Of a stretch of 64,000 nucleotides of DNA, positions 1-8,370 are shown one piece after another (within the stretch, counting starts at the first letter, position 1; every line of letters starts with the position of its first letter). This DNA comes from Maribacter spongiicola. Its GTDB lineage: Bacteria > Bacteroidota > Bacteroidia > Flavobacteriales > Flavobacteriaceae. A model generated the notes under the pieces. That model searched no databases. It had not been told where the DNA came from and saw nothing but the letters and a program-made list of their open reading frames with translations. The translations under genes were made by a program, and so were the position numbers. The DNA is taken from assembly GCF_004364165.1 (NCBI RefSeq), contig NZ_SOAY01000011.1:1-64000 (forward strand), read 5' to 3'.

Positions 1-44
1 GCCGATGGTACTGCTATATCAAGTGGGAGAGTAGGTAGCCGCCT
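1..44 (+). rRNA. rrf: 5S ribosomal RNA, 3' end (partial)
   Basis: The first 44 bases match the 3' part of a Bacteroidota 5S rRNA: the GCCGATGGTACTGC helix region followed by GGGAGAGTAGGT and the closing GCCGCC strand. The 5' two thirds lie before the window. A strong terminator follows directly, as expected for the last gene of an rRNA operon. Recognised from memory of the family; no covariance search was run. Confidence 0.88.
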
Positions 45-50
45 TTTTCG

Positions 51-84
51 AAAGCCCTTTACAATAATGTAAAGGGCTTTTTTT
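51..84 (+). terminator. Rho-independent terminator of the rRNA operon
   Basis: AAAGCCCTTTAC (51-62) pairs with GTAAAGGGCTTT (69-80), followed by a run of T to 84. It lies 7 bases after the 5S end. Confidence 0.85.
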
Positions 85-215
85 ATACCATAGATTTAAG
101 GATGGAGTTGATGTTCTAACCTCTTGTTCTATTTTTACCATAAACTTCAGAAGGATAATCATTTAATTAAATAATAGATTGAACAATTGTTCGATTTTTA
201 AAATAACGGATTTAA

Positions 216-848
216 ATGTCTTACTTAAAATCATTAGAGAAAGAAGAAAAGTTCAATGCCATTTCTCATGGTGTAGGTGCATTATTAGCTATTGTAGGTA
301 TGGTGTTGATGATTCAAGAAAATAATTATAAATCTGAGTATTCTACTTGGGGAATAGTGATTTACAGCCTGTCTTTAATAAGTATGTTGTTAATGTCTAC
401 GATATATCATGTAGTAGACAATAAGATTTGGAAACTGAGAATGAGGATTTTAGATCATATAAATATCTATTACCTTATTGCTGGTACATATACACCAGTG
501 GCTTTAATAACCCTTATAAACGGAAATGGATGGCTTATTTTCTTTGCCGTATGGGGTATAGCTGCTGTTGGTACTATTTTAAAAATATTTTTTACTGGTA
601 AGTTTGAAATTGTGTCATTACTGCTATACTTGGCAATGGGATGGTTAATTGTTTTTGATTTTCAGAGTTTAGTGGATAATACTTCTGAATTGGGAATTCA
701 ATTATTGATGATTGGCGGGGCGTTTTATACAATTGGAATTATATTTTATGCGGTAAGAAGAATACCATATAATCACTTTATCTGGCACCTTTTTGTTCTA
801 GCTGGTGCAATTTGTCATTGGTTTTTTATCTATTTAGACGTTATATAA
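216..848 (+). CDS. Hemolysin III family (PAQR-type) membrane protein
   Basis: The 210-aa product is a seven-helix membrane protein of the HlyIII/AdipoR (PAQR) superfamily. Family metal-site residues are visible: S and H in the first helix (AISHG, H18), the STIYH motif, DH before the third helix, and HFIWH followed by H in the last helix. The length is normal for bacterial members. Family names include YqfA and TrhA. Bacterial members have been linked to membrane-energy homeostasis and putative hydrolase activity rather than true hemolysis; the role here is unproven. It stands alone after the rRNA operon and converges on the DUF4268 gene. The upstream 130 bases show no clear promoter. Confidence 0.85.
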   Translation: MSYLKSLEKEEKFNAISHGVGALLAIVGMVLMIQENNYKSEYSTWGIVIYSLSLISMLLMSTIYHVVDNKIWKLRMRILDHINIYYLIAGTYTPVALITLINGNGWLIFFAVWGIAAVGTILKIFFTGKFEIVSLLLYLAMGWLIVFDFQSLVDNTSELGIQLLMIGGAFYTIGIIFYAVRRIPYNHFIWHLFVLAGAICHWFFIYLDVI

Positions 849-870
849 AGTGTGCTCCTGGTTTTGTGAA

Positions 871-1296
871 CTACGAATCTATAATATCTTTATATTCCTC
901 GTAAAACGTTTCTATTGTTAACATTGATTTATTTAAGAACACCATTGTTTTTCTCCAACTATTTTTATTGTGAATAGAAACATTGTCAAGTTGAACGTAA
1001 ATCCTTGAAATATCTTTTTGGTTATCTAGTATGAAAAAATCCTCATAAAAAGCTTCAGGAAGATATTCATCTAGTAAAATTGATTTAAGTGCAACAAGTT
1101 TGTCCCATACCTTTATACGTTGTTCAAAATCTGAATCGACATCAATAGAAACCATGGCCATTTTAAAATCAAAATGAAATTTAAATGATAATCCTTTCAC
1201 CTTGGTTTTATATAATGTCCATTTGTTCGGAAACGATTTTCCAAAAGCGATCCAAAATTCTTCTCGTAATTTTCTTGATTCTTCTTTGCTGAACAT
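871..1296 (-). CDS. DUF4268 domain protein
   Basis: The 141-aa protein has no signal peptide and no membrane segment. It matches the pattern of DUF4268 proteins: a short helical N-terminus with EFWIAFGK, a central aromatic and acidic core, and a C-terminal W-x5-FLNK region. The function is unknown; related domains occur at the C-terminus of some restriction-associated proteins, but no such genes are nearby. Its start directly abuts the stop of the ZIP transporter gene, so the two are very likely co-transcribed. Confidence 0.7.
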   Translation of the reverse strand: MFSKEESRKLREEFWIAFGKSFPNKWTLYKTKVKGLSFKFHFDFKMAMVSIDVDSDFEQRIKVWDKLVALKSILLDEYLPEAFYEDFFILDNQKDISRIYVQLDNVSIHNKNSWRKTMVFLNKSMLTIETFYEEYKDIIDS

Positions 1297-1968
1297 TTAT
1301 AAAAAATATGCTATAGTGATACCAAGTATGATAACCAATAACTTTCTCAAATTAAATTTATGCCCTTCAGAACTTTCAAATAGTATTACTGTCGAAATAT
1401 GCAGAAATACTCCTATTACCAATGCATTTAGGTAAATACCATAAGTTGACAGTAATTCTATAGTATGTGCTAAATAAGTGCCCAAAGGTGTCATGATAGA
1501 AAATAATACCATAAAAAGTCCAGCATATAGGGGCTTTATATTTGAGCCTAAAAGAAATATGCTTAGAATAATTGCAATAGGAATCTTATGTATTAGAATA
1601 CCATAAATGATTGTGTCATTTGTACCTATTGGAAGACCTTCTAACAATGAATGAATACATAGGCTAATAAAGAGTAACCATGGGAATGTTTGGCTATCTT
1701 TTGATATATGCACATGACCATGTTCAGCTCCTTTAGAGAAAAATTCCAAGAAAATTTGAAAAAGAATTCCTAGCATGATAAAAACACCAATTGATTTGGG
1801 TTCTAAACTAGAATATACTTCGGGTAACATTTCAAAAATGGTAAGCGCCAATAGAAATGCACCACTAAAGGCCAATAATAGTTTAAAGGATTCATTTTTT
1901 TGTGGTTTAGTAATAACCACAAATAGAAAACTAATAAGCACTCCCAGAATAGGTAAAATATAAATCAT
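1297..1968 (-). CDS. ZIP family metal transporter
   Basis: The 223-aa polytopic protein has about seven to eight hydrophobic helices. It has a histidine-rich loop (HGHVH, a likely metal-binding segment) and two intramembrane signatures, HSLLEGLPIG and HKIPIA, which correspond to the ZIP metal-site helices 4 and 5. It probably imports Zn2+, Fe2+ or another divalent metal across the inner membrane; the ion cannot be read from sequence. It is the first gene of a two-gene unit with the DUF4268 gene. The start chosen is the ATG at 1968, directly before the first helix. Confidence 0.85.
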   Translation of the reverse strand: MIYILPILGVLISFLFVVITKPQKNESFKLLLAFSGAFLLALTIFEMLPEVYSSLEPKSIGVFIMLGILFQIFLEFFSKGAEHGHVHISKDSQTFPWLLFISLCIHSLLEGLPIGTNDTIIYGILIHKIPIAIILSIFLLGSNIKPLYAGLFMVLFSIMTPLGTYLAHTIELLSTYGIYLNALVIGVFLHISTVILFESSEGHKFNLRKLLVIILGITIAYFL

Positions 1969-2033
1969 GTGATGCTGATAAACCTTTTAAAAAAGGAAAT
2001 AGGTCATAAATTAAACAGGCGTCAAAATTAGCG

Positions 2034-2041
2034 TATTTTTG
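2034..2041 (+). promoter_or_regulatory. Bacteroidota -7 element (TATTTTTG)
   Basis: TATTTTTG matches the TAnnTTTG consensus of Bacteroidota sigma-70 promoters and lies 14 bases before the THUMP methyltransferase ATG. No convincing TTG -33 box is seen at the right distance. Confidence 0.5.
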
Positions 2042-2055
2042 CGGTACGAGAAAAG

Positions 2056-3231
2056 ATGAATATGGGTAATAATTTTAAAATGGTCGCAAAGACCTTATTT
2101 GGTTTTGAAGAACTGCTTTCTAAAGAACTTAGAAATTTAGGAGCTAGTAATGTTGTAGAGGGAACTAGAAACGTATCTTTTGAAGGAGATACGGGTTTTA
2201 TGTACAAAGCTAATCTGTGTTTAAGAACAGCTATCAAAATTATTAAACCTATCCATTCGTTTCGTGTTAGAGATGAAAATGATTTGTACAAGAAAATTTA
2301 TGCGATGGATTGGACCGAGCATCTTTCTGTCAGCGAAACTTTTTCTATAGATGCTACCGTAAACTCTGAGCAGTTTACACATTCATTATATATCTCTCAA
2401 AAAACAAAAGATGCCATTGTTGATAAATTTAGAGATACAGATGGTACTAGACCAGATGTAGATGTAAAAGATCCCGATCTTCGAATAAATATTCATATTC
2501 ATAATAATGATTGTAATGTTTCTTTAGACAGTTCTGGATATTCATTACATAAAAGAGGTTACCGTACGGCAACGAATATCGCACCTATAAATGAGGTATT
2601 AGCTTCAGGGTTGTTATTATTGAGTGGATGGGATGGTCAGTCTGACTTTTTAGATCCTATGTGTGGTAGTGGTACTATGTTAACAGAAGCAGCTATGATA
2701 GCTTGTAATATACCCGCTAATATTAATAGAAAGGGATTTGCTTTTGAAAAATGGTCAGACTTTGATGCTGATTTATTTGAGAAAATCATTGATTCAAGTT
2801 TAAAGAAAACTAGAGAGTTTCATTATAAAATTATCGGATATGATAAAGCACCTTCTGCGGTAAGAAAAGCTCAAGATAATATCGAGAATGCTAATCTAGA
2901 AGATTATATAACCGTAGAGCGAAAAGATTTTTTCAAAACAGAAAAAGAATCGGAAGGACAGTTACATATGTGTTTTAACCCACCATATGGAGAACGTTTA
3001 GATATTGATCTGGAAAATTTTTATAGTGCTATCGGTGATACTTTAAAACAAGGTTACCCAGGTACCAATGCTTGGTTTATAACAAGTAATTTACCAGCTT
3101 TAAAATTTGTAGGTTTAAGACCTTCTCGTAAAATTAAAGTGTTTAACAGCCACTTAGAATCTCGTTTGGTAAAGTACGAGATGTACGAGGGTAGTAAGAA
3201 AGCGAAGTATCAAAAAAATACAGAAGAATGA
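2056..3231 (+). CDS. THUMP-domain class I rRNA methyltransferase (RlmL N-terminal-like)
   Basis: The 391-aa protein is predicted to methylate guanine N2 in rRNA. The N-terminal half (about 1-165) has the layout of a ferredoxin-like plus THUMP RNA-binding module. The C-terminal half is a Rossmann methyltransferase with the SAM motif DPMCGSGT at 200-207 and the catalytic NPPY at 308-311 typical of N6-adenine/N2-guanine methyltransferases. It corresponds to the first half of E. coli RlmL or to YpsC-type enzymes, without the RlmK part. Translation may begin at 2056 or at the ATG six bases later. Its end overlaps the next small gene by 4 bases. Confidence 0.88.
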   Translation: MNMGNNFKMVAKTLFGFEELLSKELRNLGASNVVEGTRNVSFEGDTGFMYKANLCLRTAIKIIKPIHSFRVRDENDLYKKIYAMDWTEHLSVSETFSIDATVNSEQFTHSLYISQKTKDAIVDKFRDTDGTRPDVDVKDPDLRINIHIHNNDCNVSLDSSGYSLHKRGYRTATNIAPINEVLASGLLLLSGWDGQSDFLDPMCGSGTMLTEAAMIACNIPANINRKGFAFEKWSDFDADLFEKIIDSSLKKTREFHYKIIGYDKAPSAVRKAQDNIENANLEDYITVERKDFFKTEKESEGQLHMCFNPPYGERLDIDLENFYSAIGDTLKQGYPGTNAWFITSNLPALKFVGLRPSRKIKVFNSHLESRLVKYEMYEGSKKAKYQKNTEE

Positions 3232-3458
3232 ATTTAAAATACAAAGTTCTAATCTATAATTTTTTAAGTTTCGCTGTGCTGTTTGTTTTATTTCGTTACA
3301 TTTTATACGTTACTGTAACGATGAACTCTCTTTATTTATCTGCTATTGCTGCCATTAGCGCTTCTTTTTTAGCGCCTAAATTTGCTGTAACAAAAATTGA
3401 GGGTGTCGATAAAATTGTGATGAAATGGATTTTTATTAAGGGCTTTAAAATTCTATAA
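3228..3458 (+). CDS. Small membrane protein of unknown function
   Basis: The 76-aa product has two predicted membrane helices (about 8-30 and 33-52) and a short basic tail. The ATG overlaps the stop of the methyltransferase gene (ATGA), which supports translational coupling and a real gene. Its last bases overlap the end of the convergent DUF6048 gene by 6 bp. I do not recognise a family beyond small flavobacterial membrane proteins. Confidence 0.65.
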   Translation: MNLKYKVLIYNFLSFAVLFVLFRYILYVTVTMNSLYLSAIAAISASFLAPKFAVTKIEGVDKIVMKWIFIKGFKIL

Positions 3459-4238
3459 CCGCTCCTTTAGTTTTGGAGGACCTTGTTGTTCGTTAGATTC
3501 TTCAATCTTCTTCTTAATCTTATTTTTCTTTTTATAAAGCGGTAAGAAATAAGAAATACTATAATTATAGCCGATACCGAAATTACTATCCCAGGTTACT
3601 TTGTTAAAACCTGGTACCCAAAGATTAGGAAAGCGTTCATCTTCTTTTTGACTCAAAATAAGGCCTAAGCGTATGCTGGCCCCCATATACAAATTTGAGA
3701 AAATTTCTACTTTCGTACCAAAAACGCCCTCTATCCAAGTGGCATTTAGACCGGAAAATTTCTCAGGTATATCAGAGCCGTTAGAAAATCCGTCCGGACT
3801 CCAATATCTATTCGTATCAAAATATTGATAGTTATTAAGTGTGTTATCGAAAGTGCTAAATGCCAATCGACCACCCATATAAATTAAGTTCCGCTCACCG
3901 TACCAGTTCGCATAATTATTTTTGTTCACACCTATTTTTATATAATTACCAGAGGTGGTAAAATTATACAGATCTTCTTGTCGTGTTTTCTCTTCGGTAC
4001 CTAGTTCTGCAGCCAAATATAAATTTTGGGTCAATCTATAATCTGCAACTATTTCAAAGCCTTTATAATTATCATCTAAAGCACCTGTTATAATTCTACT
4101 TAAATCAATACCCAAGCCTAGGCCATATGACTGTTTATAACCGACAGTATCTTTTGGGTTTAAATCAATAGGCTTGCTTTGGCTAAATGCCGAACAAGTA
4201 AGTAATAGGAGTAAAATATTAATGAAATATCTTGACAT
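3453..4238 (-). CDS. DUF6048 family secreted, probable outer-membrane protein
   Basis: The 261-aa protein begins with a signal peptide (about residues 1-19, ending AFSQ). It continues with alternating aromatic strands and many Y, N and W residues, as in small outer-membrane beta-barrels. The tail is lysine- and glutamate-rich. It overlaps the DUF6452 gene by 20 bp and follows rlmD; I recall rlmD-DUF6452-DUF6048 as a common flavobacterial order. Function unknown. Confidence 0.75.
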   Translation of the reverse strand: MSRYFINILLLLLTCSAFSQSKPIDLNPKDTVGYKQSYGLGLGIDLSRIITGALDDNYKGFEIVADYRLTQNLYLAAELGTEEKTRQEDLYNFTTSGNYIKIGVNKNNYANWYGERNLIYMGGRLAFSTFDNTLNNYQYFDTNRYWSPDGFSNGSDIPEKFSGLNATWIEGVFGTKVEIFSNLYMGASIRLGLILSQKEDERFPNLWVPGFNKVTWDSNFGIGYNYSISYFLPLYKKKNKIKKKIEESNEQQGPPKLKERL

Positions 4239-4725
4239 GTGTAGAATCTGAGTTGGTGACTAACGATTGCGTTATTTCGATATCTTGAATCCAATTATTG
4301 GTGTCTGCTGTTACCTCGGCCACTAGTTCATCATAATTGACTACAAAACCACAGCCACGAGAGAGAAAGTCTTCAATTCTTGAATACGTAAAAGTTATAG
4401 TATCAACATTGCCTGTTTCTGTGCCATCTTCGGCTGCAGCAGAACTATTTATGAGTATAAAACTAGTAGTGTTCTCATCTGTTTTTAATGGGATGGATAT
4501 GGTACTTACATTGCTGCGGTCTGTAACTGTATTTACGGTTACCGTTTGTCCAACACCTACAACTCTCAAAGTTGGTACTTGCTTTAAAGTTATGGTATCT
4601 GATATATCGTAAAATTCTATGACCAATAGGGGAGTGTCCCCTTCTACGCAGATATCATCTTTCTCGCATGATGACGAGAGAACTATCCCTAGAAAAATCA
4701 ATAATCCGATGTGAAATCTTCTCAT
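4219..4725 (-). CDS. DUF6452 family putative lipoprotein
   Basis: The 168-aa protein has a hydrophobic N-terminal segment followed by a cysteine (SSSCEKDD), consistent with a lipoprotein signal. It then has a cysteine (CVEG) and a beta-rich, threonine-rich domain ending with a conserved-looking GCGF motif. It belongs to the DUF6452 group that pairs with DUF6048. The gene starts 1 base after the rlmD stop and overlaps DUF6048, so the three form one transcript. Function unknown; export to the envelope is inferred from the signal. Confidence 0.72.
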   Translation of the reverse strand: MRRFHIGLLIFLGIVLSSSCEKDDICVEGDTPLLVIEFYDISDTITLKQVPTLRVVGVGQTVTVNTVTDRSNVSTISIPLKTDENTTSFILINSSAAAEDGTETGNVDTITFTYSRIEDFLSRGCGFVVNYDELVAEVTADTNNWIQDIEITQSLVTNSDSTHVKIFH

Positions 4726-4726
4726 T

Positions 4727-6139
4727 TTAAACTTTCTTTTCTAAAAGTACAACATTTTCTACGTGATGGGTCTGTGGAAACATGTCTACAGGTTGAACTC
4801 TAGTTACAGTATACATTTCTTTCATCATTTCTAAATCTCTAGCCTGTGTAGCACTGTTACAGCTTACATAGACAACTTTTTCAGGAGCAATGTTCAATAT
4901 TTGTTGAACAACATCTTTGTGCATACCATCTCTTGGTGGGTCTGTAATAATTACATCTGGCACTCCATTCTGAGCTATAAATTGTTCGTTGAACACATTT
5001 TTCATATCACCGACAAAGAAATCTACATTCTCAATTTCATTACGGACAGCATTTGCCGTTGCATCTAATATAGCTTCTGGCACAGATTCTATACCTACTA
5101 CTTTCTTTGCTCTTTTAGAAACGAATTGTGCAATAGTACCAGTACCTGTGTACAGATCATATACCAATTCATCACCTTTTAAATCAGCGAAATCTCTGGT
5201 TATTTTATATAACTCGTAAGCTTGTTCTGAATTTGTTTGATAAAAAGACTTGGCATTGATCTTGAATTTCAGCCCTTCCATTTCTTCGAAAATATGGTCT
5301 CTACCCGAAAAACAGATGATTTCTTGGTCGTAAATGGTATCGTTCTGTTTCGGGTTGATAACATATAATAAAGAGGTGATCTCTGGAAACGTTTTAGCAA
5401 GATGATTTAAAAGTAATTCTCTTTTCTCTTTATTATCTTCAAAAAACTGAACCATTACCATTATTTCACCAATAGATGTTGTACGAAGCATTAGAGTTCG
5501 CAACATACCATATTGATTGCGCGGATTGAAAAAAGTTAATCCATTTTCTACCGCAAACTTTTTAGTTTCTAATCGAATGGCATTTGATGGGTCTTTTTGA
5601 AGGTGGCATTTTTTAATATCCAATATTTTATCCCACATGCCTGGTATATGAAAACCTAATGCATTTTTATCTTCAATTTGATTGTCAGATTGTATTTCGT
5701 CAAGAGTTAACCAACGGCTATCAGAAAATGAAAATTCCATTTTGTTTCTATAGAAGTATTGTTTTGCCGAGCCAAGAATAGGTGTCATTTCTGGCAAATC
5801 TAAATGTCCGATTCTCTTTAAGTTGTTCTCTACTTCTTTCTGCTTATAAAAAAGTTGGTGCTGATAGCCCATATCTTGCCATTTGCAACCTCCACAAACA
5901 TTAAAATGCTGACAAACCGGTTCAACGCGTTTGTCTGATAATGTATGAAAGTTTATAGCTTTACCTTCAAAATAAGCTTTTCGCTTTTTTGTGGTTTGCA
6001 CATCAACTACATCACCCGGTACTGTATTATTTAAGAAAATTACCCTGCCATCTGGGGCTTTACCTATAGTTTTTCCTTTTGCAGCTGCATCTGTTACCGT
6101 TACATTTTCAAAAACTAGTCGATTTGTTTTTTTTCGCAT
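4727..6139 (-). CDS. rlmD: 23S rRNA (uracil-C5)-methyltransferase RlmD/RumA type
   Basis: The 470-aa enzyme makes 5-methyluridine in RNA, most likely 23S rRNA. A TRAM domain (about 1-60) precedes the iron-sulfur motif C76-x5-C82-x2-C85. The methyltransferase domain has DLYTGTGTIA (SAM), DPPRDGM and the nucleophile region VSCNSATQARD. The frame is open up to 6238, but the start at 6139 (MRKKTNR) is preferred because the upstream 33 residues are not TRAM-like. Family assignment among RlmD/TrmA/RlmC homologues rests on the Fe-S cysteines plus TRAM. Confidence 0.9.
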   Translation of the reverse strand: MRKKTNRLVFENVTVTDAAAKGKTIGKAPDGRVIFLNNTVPGDVVDVQTTKKRKAYFEGKAINFHTLSDKRVEPVCQHFNVCGGCKWQDMGYQHQLFYKQKEVENNLKRIGHLDLPEMTPILGSAKQYFYRNKMEFSFSDSRWLTLDEIQSDNQIEDKNALGFHIPGMWDKILDIKKCHLQKDPSNAIRLETKKFAVENGLTFFNPRNQYGMLRTLMLRTTSIGEIMVMVQFFEDNKEKRELLLNHLAKTFPEITSLLYVINPKQNDTIYDQEIICFSGRDHIFEEMEGLKFKINAKSFYQTNSEQAYELYKITRDFADLKGDELVYDLYTGTGTIAQFVSKRAKKVVGIESVPEAILDATANAVRNEIENVDFFVGDMKNVFNEQFIAQNGVPDVIITDPPRDGMHKDVVQQILNIAPEKVVYVSCNSATQARDLEMMKEMYTVTRVQPVDMFPQTHHVENVVLLEKKV

Positions 6140-6200
6140 GACGCAAAAATAAATGGTTTCTTTGAAATGAGAAGCAGTTGTTGATAGTATTAACAAGATA

Positions 6201-6231
6201 TTGGAACCATTCGCCGTAATTATTATATTTG
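6201..6231 (+). promoter_or_regulatory. Candidate promoter of rocD
   Basis: TTGG at 6201-6204 (-33-like) is followed after about 20 bases by TATATTTG at 6224-6231, a full match to TAnnTTTG. This implies a leader of about 135 bases before rocD. The leader holds a small hairpin, CCCGA (6296-6300) with TCGGG (6308-6312), which was not matched to any known riboswitch. Confidence 0.55.
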
Positions 6232-6372
6232 CAGTCAATAATTCGTATTTTTGAGATTCTACAAGGATGATTTCTCTCCCACGCTGAATTTTCGCCCCGA
6301 TAACTTTTCGGGATTTGAAAGGAAAAAGGTATAGAAGGAATTGCTAAAGTTTTATTTAAAGTAATTTTTATC

Positions 6373-7653
6373 ATGTCAATTTTAGAAAACATCACTTCTA
6401 AAGATGCAATCGCATTAGAAGAAAAACACGGAGCCCACAATTATCACCCACTACCTGTTGTATTAAGCAAAGGCGAAGGTGTTTATGTTTGGGATGTGGA
6501 AGGAAAAAAATATTTTGATTTTCTTTCTGCTTACTCTGCAGTAAACCAAGGTCATTGTCACCCAAAAATTGTAAATGCAATGACAGAACAGGCCAAGACC
6601 TTGTCTTTGACCTCTAGAGCATTTTATAATGATATGTTGGGTAAATATGAGAAGTATGCCACAGAGACTTTTCATTTCGACAAGTTATTACCAATGAATA
6701 CAGGTGCAGAAGCTGTGGAGACAGCTTTAAAAATTTGCAGAAAATGGGCATATGAAGAAAAAGGTATTGCAGAGAACAATGCCGAAATAGTTGTTTGCGA
6801 AAATAATTTTCATGGTCGTACAACGACTATCATCTCTTTTTCTAATGATCCAGTAGCTCGTAAGAACTTCGGGCCTTATACTGACGGATTTATTAAAATA
6901 GAGTATGATAATTTATCTGCTCTTGAAGAAGTTTTAAAATCAAATTCAAATATTGCCGGCTTTTTAGTAGAACCTATACAAGGCGAAGCAGGAGTTTTTG
7001 TGCCTTCTGAAGGGTATTTAAGTGGAGCAAAAGCTTTATGTGAAAAGTATAATGTTTTGTTCATTGCTGATGAAGTACAAACGGGTATTGCCAGAACAGG
7101 TCGTTTATTGGCAACTTGTGGTAATTGTTCTTGTTCAGATAAGCATTGTAGTGGAACACCAGAAATTAAACCAGATATTTTAATATTAGGTAAAGCCTTG
7201 TCTGGTGGAGCATATCCTGTTTCTGCGGTTTTAGCGAACGATAATATTATGGGTGTTATACGCCCAGGTAATCATGGTAGTACTTTTGGTGGTAACCCTA
7301 TTGCTGCCGCTGTTGGTATGGCTGCATTAGAAGTGGTTAAAGATGAAGAGCTTGCAGAAAATGCCTTTGAATTAGGTGAACTTTTTAGATTAGAACTAAA
7401 TAAGTTTATACCGAAAACAGACTTAGTGAACAGTGTTCGTGGTAAAGGTTTATTAAACGCAATTTTAATTAACGACAGCGAAGAGAGTTCTACTGCTTGG
7501 GATATTTGTATGGCCTTAAAAGAAAACGGATTACTGGCAAAACCAACGCATGGTAATATTATAAGATTTGCGCCACCATTGGTGATGACAAGAGAACAAC
7601 TTTTAGATTGTGTTTCTATTATTATAAAAACACTGAAAGAATTTAAAAAATAG
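6373..7653 (+). CDS. rocD: Ornithine--oxo-acid transaminase (ornithine aminotransferase)
   Basis: The 426-aa class III PLP-dependent aminotransferase converts ornithine and 2-oxoglutarate to glutamate semialdehyde and glutamate, linking arginine and proline metabolism. The PLP-binding aspartate is D233 (ADEVQTG) and the Schiff-base lysine is K274 (LGKALSGG). NFHGRTT and the SFS block that follows it are typical of OAT. Between these sites the protein has a cysteine cluster, C249-x2-C252-x-C254-x4-C259, absent from the human and Bacillus enzymes as I recall them. It is flanked by its own promoter and a strong terminator, so it is probably monocistronic. Confidence 0.92.
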   Translation: MSILENITSKDAIALEEKHGAHNYHPLPVVLSKGEGVYVWDVEGKKYFDFLSAYSAVNQGHCHPKIVNAMTEQAKTLSLTSRAFYNDMLGKYEKYATETFHFDKLLPMNTGAEAVETALKICRKWAYEEKGIAENNAEIVVCENNFHGRTTTIISFSNDPVARKNFGPYTDGFIKIEYDNLSALEEVLKSNSNIAGFLVEPIQGEAGVFVPSEGYLSGAKALCEKYNVLFIADEVQTGIARTGRLLATCGNCSCSDKHCSGTPEIKPDILILGKALSGGAYPVSAVLANDNIMGVIRPGNHGSTFGGNPIAAAVGMAALEVVKDEELAENAFELGELFRLELNKFIPKTDLVNSVRGKGLLNAILINDSEESSTAWDICMALKENGLLAKPTHGNIIRFAPPLVMTREQLLDCVSIIIKTLKEFKK

Positions 7654-7660
7654 GAATAAA

Positions 7661-7692
7661 AAAATCCCCGATAAAAATCGGGGATTTTTTTT
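7661..7692. terminator. Bidirectional terminator between rocD and the CCC gene
   Basis: AAATCCCCGAT (7662-7672), an AAAA loop and ATCGGGGATTT (7677-7687), with A and T runs on both sides. It can serve rocD (+) and the convergent membrane-protein operon (-). Confidence 0.85.
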
Positions 7693-7708
7693 GATTATTA
7701 TTTTCTTG

Positions 7709-8017
7709 TTAAAAATCGGCTGTAGCGAAGAAGGCGATTATCAATCCGAAATATAAGAAGGAAAATATTAGGTAGATAAGGGCTAAAGCAAGACCTACAT
7801 AAGAAAGAATTCTTCCTGTACTAATATTTTCGTACCCTCTATAATTACCAGGGTTAGCCTCGTAATGACTCTTTGCGGTTTTAGCATTGCTTAAACCGAT
7901 GAAACTGAATATGGCACCGAAAGGACCACAGCAGAAAAGGGTTAGCACAATAGATAAAATGCCAAAAGTTAATGCGTTACTTGAACCTGGTATTTGTTGG
8001 TACTCTGAATTGTTCAT
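7709..8017 (-). CDS. CCC-motif-type membrane protein (CC variant)
   Basis: The 102-aa protein has two or three membrane helices and a C29-C30-G-P motif at the end of the first helix. This resembles the CCC-motif membrane proteins of Bacteroidota (related to DUF4190-like small proteins). The central loop contains the shared pattern Y-x-x-NPxNY seen also in the upstream gene, so the two are paralogues. It is the last gene of a DUF2752-CCC-CC operon. No function is established. Confidence 0.72.
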   Translation of the reverse strand: MNNSEYQQIPGSSNALTFGILSIVLTLFCCGPFGAIFSFIGLSNAKTAKSHYEANPGNYRGYENISTGRILSYVGLALALIYLIFSFLYFGLIIAFFATADF

Positions 8018-8024
8018 TCCTCCT

Positions 8025-8351
8025 TTATTGAGAATATTGTTCCGTCATCATTTGAACTTGCTCCATGTATGCATCCCATCCACCGATACTCATTATACCG
8101 TATATTGAATATGCTAAATAAAGAATACCAATAACTAAAACTATAATTGAAACTGTCTTAGTAGTTTTTAAAGTACTATAGTTATTATAATTTTCAGGAT
8201 TTTCTTTGTATAATTTTTCGTCTTTCGTAGCTAAGAAATAAGCAATTCCACCAAAGATGATACCAGGTAATCCACCAAAGCAGCAGCATACAAATCCTAA
8301 AATAGCAAGCACTAAAGCTAACGTAACATTGGGTAATTTTTGTTGTTCCAT
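8025..8351 (-). CDS. CCC-motif membrane protein
   Basis: The 108-aa protein has a first membrane helix ending in C22-C23-C24-F-G-G, the defining motif of this flavobacterial family. A loop carries YKENPENYNNY and a second helix follows. It is paralogous to the gene 7 bases downstream. The triple cysteine at the membrane face might bind a metal or be acylated; that is speculation. It sits between a DUF2752 gene, also cysteine-bearing, and its paralogue. Confidence 0.78.
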   Translation of the reverse strand: MEQQKLPNVTLALVLAILGFVCCCFGGLPGIIFGGIAYFLATKDEKLYKENPENYNNYSTLKTTKTVSIIVLVIGILYLAYSIYGIMSIGGWDAYMEQVQMMTEQYSQ

Positions 8352-8370
8352 AATTTAAAGGTTTAGTTAA

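Noticed and set aside
1202..1435. Open frame on the opposite strand of DUF4268 and the ZIP gene
   Set aside because: A shadow of two well-supported genes; the product has no recognisable features. The many similar antisense frames across the window were left out for the same reason.
6140..6238. N-terminal extension of rlmD
   Set aside because: The 33 extra residues do not fit a TRAM domain, and the region belongs to the rocD/rlmD intergenic space.
6296..6312. Hairpin in the rocD leader as a riboswitch
   Set aside because: A single 5-bp stem with a 7-base loop is too weak, and no known riboswitch core is visible.
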